From JASLBX01 sp036374175 (GTDB lineage: Bacteria; Actinomycetota; Actinomycetes; Jiangellales; Jiangellaceae): a stretch of DNA of 64,000 nt. Made by a program: the position numbers and the translations under genes. The stretch covers positions 92,194 through 156,193 of the forward strand of contig DASUUH010000123.1 of assembly GCA_036374175.1 (NCBI GenBank). Direction: 5' to 3'. Below the pieces are notes generated by a model that searched no databases, was not told the origin of the DNA, and saw nothing but the letters and a program-made list of their open reading frames with translations. Of the stretch, positions 17,311-25,000 are shown piece after piece (the first letter of the stretch is position 1; each line of letters begins with the position of its first letter).

Positions 17311-17322
17311 GAGGTATCTCGC

Positions 17323-18603
17323 ATGACCGTCACTATCGACGCGGCTACGCCCGCAGGCCCCCGCAGGAACCCCGACTTGGGGGCTGCGAACGGCCTGTCA
17401 TGTCGTGAGTGCGGAGCCACATCGCCGTTAGGTCCGTTCTACGCGTGCACCGAGTGTTTCGGCCCGTTGGAGGTCGCTTACGGCTACGGCCGGGTGACGA
17501 GAGAGCGCATCGAAGCCGGTCCGAAGTCCATCTGGCGGTACCGCGACCTGCTGCCGGTGCCGGCGGGTGTGGCGGAGATTCCCAACACTGATCCGGGGTT
17601 CACCCGGCTGGTGCGGGCCGACAACCTGGCCCGTGAGCTTGGGGTCAAGACTCTCTGGATCAAGGATGACTCCGGCAACCCGACGCATTCGTTCAAGGAC
17701 CGCGTCGTGGCGGTGGCGCTTGCCGCCGCACGTGAGTTGGGCTTCACAGTGCTGGCGTGCCCGTCCACGGGCAACCTCGCGAACGCGGTGGCCGCGGCGG
17801 CGGCGCGCGCGGGGATCCGCAGCTACGTGTTCGTGCCGTCCAACCTCGAGCTGCCCAAGATCGTCACGTCCGCGGTGTACGGGCCGACACTCGTTGCCGT
17901 CGACGGACACTACGACGACGTCAACCGCCTCGCATCGGAGTTGGCGGGCGAACACGAGGACTGGGCGTTCGTCAACGTCAACGTCCGCCCGTACTACGCG
18001 GAGGGTTCGAAGACTCTCGGATTTGAGGTCGCCGAGCAGCTGGGCTGGCGGCTGCCGTCGCAGGTCGTGATCCCGGTGGCCAGCGGCGCCCAGCTGGTCA
18101 AGGTCGACAAGGCATTCCGTGAGCTGATCAGCCTTGGCCTGGTCGAGGGTGATCCGCCGCGGATCTTCGGCGCGCAGGCCGTGGGCTGCAATCCGGTGGC
18201 GGCGGCCTTCAAGGCGGGCCACGACGTCGTACGTCCGGTCCGGCCGGACACCATCGCCAAGTCGCTGGCCATCGGCAATCCGGCGGACGGGCCGTACGTC
18301 CTCGACGTCGCGCGGCGGACCGGGGGGGCGGTTGAGGATGTAACTGACGATGAGATCGTGGCCGGCATCCGGCTGCTGGCCCGCACGGAAGGCATCTTCG
18401 CCGAAACCGCCGGCGGAGTAACCGTTGCCGTTCTCGCCAAGCTGCTGCGTGAGGGCCTGCTTGACCCGGAGGCAGAGACCGTTGTCTTCAACACCGGTCA
18501 GGGCTTGAAGACCCTCGACGCGATCACCTCCGCCGTCGGACCCACGGCGACCATCCCGCCGACGACTGAAGCATTCGACGCCCTGGCGGTTGCGCCCCGA
18601 TGA
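17323..18603 (+). CDS. thrC: Threonine synthase-family PLP enzyme under SAM control
   Basis: 426 residues from ATG 17323 (GGGAGG at 17309-17314); the earlier ATG 17305 is inside riboswitch P1. Fold type II PLP enzyme: zinc-ribbon-like Cys27, Cys30, Cys42, Cys45 at the N-terminus, PLP lysine Lys125 in PTHSFKDR, phosphate-binding PSTGN (147-151), substrate loop PVASGAQL, and FNTGQGLKTLD near the end. The family uses O-phosphohomoserine. Threonine synthesis is the standard call. A SAM riboswitch and a translationally coupled CysO-type sulfur carrier instead suggest a methionine-branch role, replacing phosphate with carrier-bound sulfide to make homocysteine. That alternative is inference. Confidence 0.85.
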   Translation: MTVTIDAATPAGPRRNPDLGAANGLSCRECGATSPLGPFYACTECFGPLEVAYGYGRVTRERIEAGPKSIWRYRDLLPVPAGVAEIPNTDPGFTRLVRADNLARELGVKTLWIKDDSGNPTHSFKDRVVAVALAAARELGFTVLACPSTGNLANAVAAAAARAGIRSYVFVPSNLELPKIVTSAVYGPTLVAVDGHYDDVNRLASELAGEHEDWAFVNVNVRPYYAEGSKTLGFEVAEQLGWRLPSQVVIPVASGAQLVKVDKAFRELISLGLVEGDPPRIFGAQAVGCNPVAAAFKAGHDVVRPVRPDTIAKSLAIGNPADGPYVLDVARRTGGAVEDVTDDEIVAGIRLLARTEGIFAETAGGVTVAVLAKLLREGLLDPEAETVVFNTGQGLKTLDAITSAVGPTATIPPTTEAFDALAVAPR

Positions 18604-18890
18604 GCAGCACAGTCACCGTCCGAGTCCCGACCATCTTGCGGACGTACACCACCGGCGAGTCTGACGTGTCGGTGGCCGTCGGCGATGGCGCGACCCTGTC
18701 CGATGTGGTCGGGGCGCTGGACACCGCCTATCCCGGCATAGCCGGGCGGGTGCTCGACGAGGCCGGCCAGATCAGGCGCTTCGTCAACGTCTATGTGAAC
18801 GACGACGACGTCCGGTTCGCCGCCGGCCTTGAGACACCCACGCCGGATGGCACCAAGGTGTCGATCATTCCAGCCGTTGCGGGCGGCTGA
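18600..18890 (+). CDS. MoaD/ThiS-family sulfur carrier, CysO-like
   Basis: 96 residues from ATG 18600, overlapping the thrC stop (ATGA), so translation is coupled. Ubiquitin-like fold: VRVPTILRTYTTGE, the middle RRFVNVYVNDDDVRFAAGL, and the C-terminal IIPAVAGG. The terminal Gly-Gly is exposed and can be adenylated and thiocarboxylated. The sequence closely resembles mycobacterial CysO, which donates sulfur to O-phosphoserine via CysM. Here the partner gene is thrC-like, and no CysM or Mec-type protease gene is adjacent. Confidence 0.9.
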   Translation: MSSTVTVRVPTILRTYTTGESDVSVAVGDGATLSDVVGALDTAYPGIAGRVLDEAGQIRRFVNVYVNDDDVRFAAGLETPTPDGTKVSIIPAVAGG

Positions 18891-18914
18891 TAGCGCCGGC
18901 GACGGCCCAGCCAT

Positions 18915-19002
18915 GTGAAGAACTGCGGCACGATCTTGATCAGAGCCATGCCATATCGGTTAAACCGGGCGCTTTTTCAAGATCGTGTCGCAAGTTCTTC
19001 AC
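18915..19002. repeat. Palindromic element, copy 1, bracketing the DUF559 gene
   Basis: Arms 18915-18939 (starting GTGAAGAACTGCGGCACG) and 18977-19002 pair with one bulge and one mismatch. The central part includes ATGCCATATCGGTTAAACCG, shared with copy 2 at 19937-20023. It lies between moaD (ends 18890) and the AbiEi/DUF559 gene (ends 19019). The inner CGGTT/AACCG can form its own small hairpin. Confidence 0.92.
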
Positions 19003-19018
19003 GGCTGACGGGCGGAAC

Positions 19019-19882
19019 TTATGAGATCAGCCGTCCCCGGAGGGCGAGGGTGCGCTTGACGGTCTCGAGGACCCATTCCTTGTCGCCGAAGACATGCTCG
19101 TACGCAAACCGCAGGACGAGGTATCCATGCGCGACCAGCACGTTGTACCGCCGCGCGTCCCACTCCAACTGGCCGCGGTGGCCGTGAAACAAGAAGCTGT
19201 CGGCTTCTAGCAGCACGCCAGTGACCGCGTCTCCGAGGTCCACCTTCGCGAGTACGGCACCAGTTGCCGACCGCGCCTTGTACTGCGGCTCGAAGAAGGT
19301 GAGGCCCGCCTCGATGAGCAGGGCTCGCAAGGCGGACTCGAGTGGCGAGTGAGAACGCTCGTCGCACAGCGCGGCGACGCGGCGGGCCTGTCGCGACCCG
19401 GCGCCACGCAGCTTGGCTGCTGTTTTGATAAGAACTGGCTTAGTGATCATTCGCACGCGGACTGCGGTGTCGGCGATGGCCAACGCCTCGTCGAACGGGC
19501 ACGTCCGGGCGCAGTCCAGAACGGTCTGGAGCGGCCGGGTGGTGTGTCCATCTGTGACGTCTGGGGGCAGGTCGGCATAGTGGACCTTGGTGTTCTCGGG
19601 GACGTCGATCCGCCTCGTGGCCCGCGGCACCGTGATATGGGTGATCTTCGTCTTGTGCAGCACACCGAGCTCCCAGATCTCGGCCGCGGTGACGTGGGAG
19701 TACACACCTGGGAGAGCAGGTTGCGGCTCCGGAACGTTGGGCAGCCGGTAGACGCCCCGCCCGATCCGGAGGATCTCCTTGTCGCGGACGGCCCGTTCGA
19801 GAGCACGCTGAGATACGTGCTCGCGCAGTTCGATCCATCGTGCCGTGCCGCCAAGGCTGGTGATCGCTTCGACCACGTCCAT
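19019..19882 (-). CDS. AbiEi-type winged-helix + DUF559 endonuclease-fold protein
   Basis: 287 residues from ATG 19882. The N-terminus (about 1-50, with ALERAVRDKEILRIGRGVYRLP) is an AbiEi_4-type winged helix of type IV antitoxins. The C-terminus (about 190-285) is a DUF559/Vsr-like nuclease fold with AKVDLGDAVTGVLLEADSF, FHGHRGQLEWDARRYN and LVLRFAYEHVF; the acidic and His residues expected for the metal site appear present. No AbiEii toxin gene is adjacent. It is bracketed by two nearly identical 87-88 bp palindromes and separates thrC-moaD from the csp and groEL genes, suggesting acquisition as a cassette. Possible roles are phage defence or processing of the palindromes. Confidence 0.82.
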   Translation of the reverse strand: MDVVEAITSLGGTARWIELREHVSQRALERAVRDKEILRIGRGVYRLPNVPEPQPALPGVYSHVTAAEIWELGVLHKTKITHITVPRATRRIDVPENTKVHYADLPPDVTDGHTTRPLQTVLDCARTCPFDEALAIADTAVRVRMITKPVLIKTAAKLRGAGSRQARRVAALCDERSHSPLESALRALLIEAGLTFFEPQYKARSATGAVLAKVDLGDAVTGVLLEADSFLFHGHRGQLEWDARRYNVLVAHGYLVLRFAYEHVFGDKEWVLETVKRTLALRGRLIS

Positions 19883-19936
19883 GGCGGGCGATCTTGCTGA
19901 CGACTCTCGACTTTGGCAGGGCCTGGCGACTTGCCT

Positions 19937-20023
19937 GTGAAGAACCGCGGCACGATCTTGATCTGAGGTATGCCATATCGGTTAAACCGGGCGCATCTTC
20001 AAGATCGTGCCGCGGTTCTTCAC
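19937..20023. repeat. Palindromic element, copy 2, bracketing the DUF559 gene
   Basis: Arms 19937-19961 and 19999-20023 are perfect 25-bp inverted repeats (outer part GTGAAGAACCGCGGCACG). It is in the same orientation as copy 1 and shares its central sequence (ATGCCATATCGGTTAAACCG and GGGCGC). It sits upstream of the DUF559 gene and downstream of the small membrane protein gene, so it is not simply between convergent genes. Confidence 0.93.
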
Positions 20024-20050
20024 GGCGAGTGGGCCCCGCGGATCAGACGC

Positions 20051-20206
20051 TCAGCGGACGGTGACGTCGTTGAGCCCGAACGTCTCCTCCAGCCAGGGGA
20101 AGCCCCAGAGGAACAGGGCGACGACGATGGCGGCGGCGAGCATGATCGCGATCAGCGTGCGTACCGGCCAGGGGCCTGGCAGGTGGCGCCATACCCACGC
20201 GTACAT
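20051..20206 (-). CDS. 51-residue single-pass membrane protein, sortase partner
   Basis: From ATG 20206, with a strong AGGAGG site (about 20211-20217) inside the sortase gene's end; the start overlaps the sortase stop by one base. Sequence features: MYAWVWRHLPGPWPVRTL, then one membrane helix (about residues 18-36, IAIMLAAAIVVALFLWGF), then an outside tail PWLEETFGLNDVTVR. A similar short protein often accompanies class E sortases in actinobacteria, as I recall. Function is unknown; a sortase accessory or small envelope protein is possible. Confidence 0.8.
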   Translation of the reverse strand: MYAWVWRHLPGPWPVRTLIAIMLAAAIVVALFLWGFPWLEETFGLNDVTVR

Positions 20207-20924
20207 CAGACCTCCTCGCCACTAGTGAGCACACCGCTGACGTACATTCGCTGGCTCGACCCGTACCGCGGGTGGCATGTCGTCAGGGTGATCCGGCGCT
20301 CGGTCGGCTCAGCCTCGGCGCCTGCACCGGGGACCGGGTCGACGACCCACACGTCGGACGGCTGAACGATGGTCGGACCGGTGTCGACCGTACCCGTCCA
20401 GGTGCCGTCCGCCGTCTGTACCTCTATGGTGTCGCCGACCTCGATCCGGTCGAGGTTGTGGAACGGTGCACCGTGCCCCGAACGGTGGCCGGCGATGGCG
20501 AGGTTGCCGAGTTCGCCAGGCACGGCAGAGTCGGGGTAGTGGCCCGGCCCGCGCGCCAGGTTGCCGAGGTCGACGTCGTTGACGACAACCCACTCCCAGT
20601 CGTCACCGAGCCGGGGAATCCGGAGCAGGCCGAATGCGTCCCCGAGATCAAGCTCCTGCGTCTCGGCTGCGGCTGCTCCATCCACGGTCGTGTTTCGGGC
20701 TCGGCTCGACGCTTCAGGCTCGTCGCCGGCGTCCCAGGTCGTCTCGATCTGCTCCCTCAAGTCGCCTGCGCTCGCTCGGTCTGGATGCCCGTACCCCACA
20801 GCACATAGGTCACATGAAGCAGTACCAGAACGCCTGCAGTCAGCAACAGCTCACCGAAGATTCCGGCTGCTTTGCCGAGCGGCCCCCGCCCGCGCTGACG
20901 GGCATGGCCCTCGCTGCGATGCAT
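20206..20924 (-). pseudogene. Class E sortase, split by an apparent 1-bp frameshift
   Basis: The N-terminal part (ATG 20924) encodes a basic start and one membrane helix (GELLLTAGVLVLLHVTYVLW), and reads into GTGIQTERAQAT and a stop at 20757. The catalytic part is in the next frame: DLREQIETTWDAG, GLLRIP, IAGHRSGHGAPFHNLD (catalytic His), and LTTCHPRYGSSQRMYVSG (catalytic Cys and Arg). Restoring one G in the GG run at about 20763-20764 gives ERAQGDLREQ, the expected join. This may be a sequencing indel, a genuine pseudogene or a programmed -1 shift. If intact it would anchor LPxTG-like proteins or assemble pili or aerial surface proteins. Confidence 0.82.
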
Positions 20925-21097
20925 CTGTTGAGCGTACTGGATCAACGTGTAATCTCTTCCCCGGTCGAGGTGACGCCAGCGCGCGGAACCATGGCACGCA
21001 AGACCTCCCGAAACGGGGCTTGGGGTGGGTGGCGCGGGCACGACCCGGGCCCCGGGACGATGGCGGGGCTCGACGACGCCCCTGCACAGGAGAAGGA

Positions 21098-21298
21098 ATG
21101 GCTCAGGGCACCGTGAAGTGGTTCAACTCAGAGAAGGGCTACGGCTTCATCGCCGTAGACGGCGGGAATGACCTCTTCGTTCACTACACCTCCATCCAGA
21201 TGGACGGCTACCGCAGCCTCGAAGACGGTCAGCGGGTCGAGTTCGAGGTCGGCGAGGGCCCCAAGGGGCCGCAGGCCGAGCAGGTGCGGATCGTCTGA
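21098..21298 (+). CDS. Cold-shock domain protein (CspA family)
   Basis: 66 residues from ATG 21098 with AGAAGGA just upstream. Canonical single cold-shock domain: GTVKWFNSEKGYGFIAVD (RNP-1), DLFVHYTSIQ (RNP-2), and the end EQVRIV. It binds single-stranded RNA/DNA and melts RNA structure. It lies between the sortase operon (opposite strand) and the oxidoreductase. In streptomycetes a csp gene commonly sits between moaD and groEL2, so the order here fits an ancestral block with an insertion. Confidence 0.95.
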   Translation: MAQGTVKWFNSEKGYGFIAVDGGNDLFVHYTSIQMDGYRSLEDGQRVEFEVGEGPKGPQAEQVRIV

Positions 21299-21376
21299 GA
21301 TCGGCACCACTGCGGCCCGGCTCCGGATCTTCCGCTGCCGGGCCGTACCGCATAGTAGCCCAATAGGCTTGCGGGC

Positions 21377-22825
21377 GTGACGGACGTTGTGGTGGTCGGC
21401 TCCGGTCCCAACGGGCTGGCCGCCGCTGTGATCATGGCACGTGCAGGCCTGCAGGTAGAGGTATTCGAGGCGCAGGACACCGTCGGGGGCGGTGCCCGAA
21501 CCCTCGAACTCGGCCTAGCCCCGGGCGTGCAACATGACCTGTGCTCCGCGGTCCATCCGATGGCCGCGGCGTCGCCCTTCTTCCGCAAGTTCGACCTCGC
21601 CGCGCACGGCGTCGAACTCCGGTACCCGGAGGTGTCGTACGCGCAACCGCTGGACGGGGGGCGTGCCGGCGTTGCATACCGCGACCTTCAGCGGACGGTA
21701 GAAGGCCTCGGCGCGGACGGTGCGTCCTGGCGGCGGCTGATGAAACCGCTTGTCGAGCACGGTCCAGCGGTCGCTGAGTTCGGGACGTTCGACCGGCGCC
21801 GGATACCTGGCGCGCCGTTGACCGCCGCGCGGCTCCTGCTCGCCGGCTTGGATCAGGGCACGCCGCTATGGAATCGGCGCTGGCGTACCGACGTTGCCCC
21901 TGCGCTGCTCACCGGCGTGGCAGCGCACGCCATCACACCGCTGCCGAGCCTGGCGGCCGGAGCCGCGTCCATCGTGCTGGCCGCCCTGGCGCACGCACCT
22001 GGCTGGCCGCTTGCGGTCGGGGGCAGCCAGGCGATCACGGACGCACTCGTGTCTGATCTCAAAGCCCATGGCGGCACCGTCACGACAGGTGCTGAGGTGA
22101 CCAACCTGGCAGAGTTGCCGGCGGCTGACGCGTATCTGTTCGATACCACGCCAGCCGCTTTGGTCCGCATCACGGGCGACCGGATGCCGTCCGGGTACGT
22201 CAGGGCGGTGTCGAGGTACCGGCATGGCAATGCCGTCGCCAAGGTCGACTTCGCACTCTCGGAGCCGGTGCCGTGGGCGCATTCCGAAGTGCGTCGAGCC
22301 GGGACGATCCACGTCGGCGGTACCCGGTCGGAGATGGTGGCCGCGGAGTCGGCCGTCTTCAGCGGGCGGCACGCCGAGCGCCCGATGGTGCTCGCCTCTG
22401 ACCCGGCCATCCTCGATCCAGGCCGGGTCGAGAACGGCATCCGGCCGTTCTGGACGTACGCCCACGTCCCAGCCGGTTCCACGGTCGACGTTGGCGACAC
22501 AGTGCAGGCGCAGATTGAGCGATTCGCACCGGGTTTCGGCGACGTCGTGGTCGCGCGGCGGGTGATTCCAGCCGCAGAGATGGAGCGGCACAACGCCAAC
22601 TACATAGGTGGCGACATCGCCGCCGGTGCCGTGACGATCTGGCAGATGCTGGCCCGGCCCGTCCCGCGGTGGGATCCATACGCGACGCCGCTGCCGGGTG
22701 TGTACCTGTGCTCGTCCGCAACACCACCCGGACCGGCTGTGCACGGCATGTGCGGCTACCACGCGGCCCGCCGTGCGTTGCGAGACCGCTTCGGCATCCG
22801 CCGACTGCCCTCGCTTGCGCCCTGA
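21377..22825 (+). CDS. FAD-dependent phytoene-desaturase-like oxidoreductase
   Basis: 482 residues from GTG 21377. The N-terminal Rossmann motif VVVGSGPNGLAAAVIMARAGLQVEVFE (shown as its core GSGPNGLAAA) and the following EAQDTVGGGART identify the NAD(P)/FAD amine-oxidase/phytoene-desaturase group. The C-terminal FAD block YLCSSATPPGPAVHGMCGYHAA is also present. Carotenoid genes are absent nearby, so a different hydrophobic substrate is likely. Follows csp after 78 bp; transcribed toward groEL. Confidence 0.88.
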   Translation: MTDVVVVGSGPNGLAAAVIMARAGLQVEVFEAQDTVGGGARTLELGLAPGVQHDLCSAVHPMAAASPFFRKFDLAAHGVELRYPEVSYAQPLDGGRAGVAYRDLQRTVEGLGADGASWRRLMKPLVEHGPAVAEFGTFDRRRIPGAPLTAARLLLAGLDQGTPLWNRRWRTDVAPALLTGVAAHAITPLPSLAAGAASIVLAALAHAPGWPLAVGGSQAITDALVSDLKAHGGTVTTGAEVTNLAELPAADAYLFDTTPAALVRITGDRMPSGYVRAVSRYRHGNAVAKVDFALSEPVPWAHSEVRRAGTIHVGGTRSEMVAAESAVFSGRHAERPMVLASDPAILDPGRVENGIRPFWTYAHVPAGSTVDVGDTVQAQIERFAPGFGDVVVARRVIPAAEMERHNANYIGGDIAAGAVTIWQMLARPVPRWDPYATPLPGVYLCSSATPPGPAVHGMCGYHAARRALRDRFGIRRLPSLAP

Positions 22826-22917
22826 CCCATCCCGCGGTCGCAGCGCACAGCGCAAGCCGCCAAGTCCGCGTGCAGTCGCATGAGCACGTTCACTCATGGC
22901 CGAGGTTGCCTCTCTGG

Positions 22918-22979
22918 CTTGCACTCGGCCGGTGAGAGTGCTAAACAACGTGTTAGCACTCTCGTAGTGAGAGTGATAA
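22918..22979 (+). promoter_or_regulatory. Two tandem CIRCE operators upstream of groEL
   Basis: CIRCE consensus is TTAGCACTC-N9-GAGTGCTAA. Site 1: CTTGCACTC (22918-22926), N9, GAGTGCTAA (22936-22944). Site 2: TTAGCACTC (22953-22961), N9, GAGTGATAA (22971-22979). Site 2 has one mismatch, site 1 two. HrcA repression of groEL is the known role. Confidence 0.92.
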
Positions 22980-23097
22980 GGAAACCGGGTCGGCGAGGTC
23001 CCGGTGCAGCGGTGACGTGAGCCGTTGGACCGAGACCGTCCGTCGCGGGCGTCGAGCCGGAAATATCCACCCGCTACCCGGGAGGACCAGGAAACCA

Positions 23098-24723
23098 ATG
23101 CCCAAGATCATTGCCTTCGACGAGGAGGCGCGGCGTGGCCTCGAGCGCGGCATGAATACTCTTGCCGACGCAGTACGGGTCACCCTCGGCCCGAAGGGCC
23201 GCAACGTCGTCCTCGAGAAGAAGTGGGGCGCCCCGACCATCACCAATGACGGCGTCTCCATCGCGAAGGAGATCGAGCTCGAGGACCCGTGGGAGAAGAT
23301 CGGCGCCGAGCTCGTCAAGGAAGTCGCGAAGAAGACCGACGACGTCGCGGGCGACGGCACCACCACGGCGACCGTGCTGGCCCAGGCGCTCGTCAAGGAG
23401 GGCCTGCGCAACGTGGCCGCCGGCGCGAGCCCTATGGCGCTCAAGCGCGGCATCGAGCAGGCCGTCGAGGCGGTGTCCGAGCAGTTGCTGGGCTCGGCCA
23501 AGGAAGTCGAGACCAAGGAGCAGATCGCCGCAACCGCGTCGATCTCCGCCGGCGACGCGCAGATCGGCGACCTGATCGCCGAGGCGATGGACAAGGTTGG
23601 CAAGGAAGGTGTCATCACCGTCGAGGAGTCGCAGACGTTCGGCCTCGAGCTTGAGCTCACCGAGGGTATGCGCTTCGACAAGGGGTACATCTCCGGCTAC
23701 TTCGTGACCGACCCCGAGCGCCAGGAGACGGTCCTGGAGGACCCGTACATCCTCCTGGTCGAGTCCAAGATCTCCACCGTCAAGGACCTGCTCCCGCTGC
23801 TGGAGAAGGTCATGCAGGCCGGCAAGCCGCTGCTGATCATCTCCGAGGACGTCGAGGGTGAGGCCCTCGCGACCCTGGTGGTCAACAAGCTGAAGGGCAC
23901 CTTCAAGTCGGTGGCCGTCAAGGCTCCTGGCTTCGGTGACCGCCGCAAGGCCATGCTGCAGGACATCGCCATCCTCACCGGTGGCCAGGTCATCAGCGAG
24001 ACCGTCGGCCTCAAGCTGGAGAACGCCACCGTCGACCTGCTGGGTCAGGCTCGCAAGGTGGTCGTCACCAAGGACGAGACGACGATCGTCGAGGGTGCCG
24101 GTGACGCGGACCAGATCGCGGGTCGGGTCAGTCAGATTCGCACCGAGATCGAGAACTCCGACAGCGACTACGACCGGGAGAAGCTGCAGGAGCGGCTCGC
24201 CAAGCTGGCCGGCGGCGTGGCCGTCATCAAGGCCGGCGCCGCGACCGAGGTCGAGTTGAAGGAGCGCAAGCACCGCATCGAGGACGCCGTTCGCAACGCG
24301 AAGGCCGCCGTCGAGGAGGGCATCGTCGCCGGTGGTGGCGTGGCGCTGCTCCAGGCCGCACAGAAGGCGTTCGAGAAGTTGGAGCTTGAGGGCGACGAGG
24401 CCACTGGCGCCAATATCGTCAAGGTGGCCATCGAGGCTCCGCTCAAGCAGATCGCGGTCAACGCCGGTCTCGAGGGCGGCGTCGTGGTCGAGAAGGTTCG
24501 TGGCCTCCCAGAGAGCCACGGCCTGAACGCAGCGACCGGTGAGTACGAGGACCTGATGGCCGCGGGTGTCATCGACCCAGCCAAGGTGACCCGCTCGGCG
24601 TTGCAGAACGCTGCATCGATCGCCGCGCTGTTCCTCACCACTGAGGCCGTCATTGCCGACAAGCCGGAGAAGGAGAAGGTTCCGGCCGGTGCGGGCGGCG
24701 ACATGGGCGGCATGGACTTCTAG
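23098..24723 (+). CDS. groEL: 60-kDa chaperonin GroEL, GroEL2-type
   Basis: 541 residues from ATG 23098. Full-length group I chaperonin: TLGPKGRNVVLEKKWGAP, the ATP-binding VAGDGTTTATVLAQ, apical domain GYISGYFVTDPERQETVLEDPYIL, AAVEEGIVAGGGVALL and the C-terminal GGDMGGMDF. No groES precedes it, and the Met/Gly tail rather than a His-rich tail marks it as the stand-alone GroEL2-type copy of actinobacteria. Two CIRCE sites place it under HrcA heat-shock control; a strong rho-independent terminator follows. Confidence 0.97.
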   Translation: MPKIIAFDEEARRGLERGMNTLADAVRVTLGPKGRNVVLEKKWGAPTITNDGVSIAKEIELEDPWEKIGAELVKEVAKKTDDVAGDGTTTATVLAQALVKEGLRNVAAGASPMALKRGIEQAVEAVSEQLLGSAKEVETKEQIAATASISAGDAQIGDLIAEAMDKVGKEGVITVEESQTFGLELELTEGMRFDKGYISGYFVTDPERQETVLEDPYILLVESKISTVKDLLPLLEKVMQAGKPLLIISEDVEGEALATLVVNKLKGTFKSVAVKAPGFGDRRKAMLQDIAILTGGQVISETVGLKLENATVDLLGQARKVVVTKDETTIVEGAGDADQIAGRVSQIRTEIENSDSDYDREKLQERLAKLAGGVAVIKAGAATEVELKERKHRIEDAVRNAKAAVEEGIVAGGGVALLQAAQKAFEKLELEGDEATGANIVKVAIEAPLKQIAVNAGLEGGVVVEKVRGLPESHGLNAATGEYEDLMAAGVIDPAKVTRSALQNAASIAALFLTTEAVIADKPEKEKVPAGAGGDMGGMDF

Positions 24724-24750
24724 TCCGGCCACCGCCCGTTTGAGATATGG

Positions 24751-24788
24751 AGGGCGGCGCATTCCACATCGGGATGCGCCGCCCTTTC
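24751..24788 (+). terminator. Rho-independent terminator of groEL
   Basis: AGGGCGGCGCAT (24751-24762) pairs perfectly with ATGCGCCGCCCT (24774-24785), followed by TTC. 28 bp after the groEL stop. Confidence 0.92.
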
Positions 24789-24844
24789 GCATGCCTGAGC
24801 CGATCAGGGTTCGATGGAGCGCTCAGCGAAGGCGATCACGCTAC

Positions 24845-24931
24845 GGAAACCGCTCCTTGCTGATCCAACCGCCGCTCGAGGCCCGAATCGGGCATGATCA
24901 CCGACGGTTGGATCAGCAAGGAGCGGTTTCC
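24845..24931. repeat. Perfect 27-bp inverted repeat between convergent genes
   Basis: Arms 24845-24871 and 24905-24931 are exact reverse complements (outer part GGAAACCGCTCCTTGC, containing CTGATCC), separated by 33 bp. It lies beyond the groEL terminator and before the stop of the convergent hypothetical gene at 25001, so it is not needed for groEL termination. Confidence 0.93.
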
Positions 24932-25000
24932 CTCGCGAGGTTGGTCCCCTCGGGTCAGCAAGAGTGACGAGGGCACCGTCCGACCGCCAAAGGAGGCGCC

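Noticed and set aside
19019..19882. Complete AbiE toxin-antitoxin system
   Set aside because: Only the AbiEi-like N-domain is present; no AbiEii nucleotidyltransferase is adjacent.
18915..20023. Insertion sequence with terminal repeats
   Set aside because: The bracketing palindromes are direct copies of each other, and no transposase or target duplication is visible; kept as a cassette hypothesis only.
21866..23098. Long minus-strand frame over the oxidoreductase and groEL promoter
   Set aside because: Shadow frame; it crosses the CIRCE sites and has no family features.
23074..24792. 572-residue open frame antisense to groEL
   Set aside because: Mirror frame of a strongly biased high-GC gene; composition is Leu/Asp/Gly-rich with no domain, and groEL on the other strand is unambiguous.
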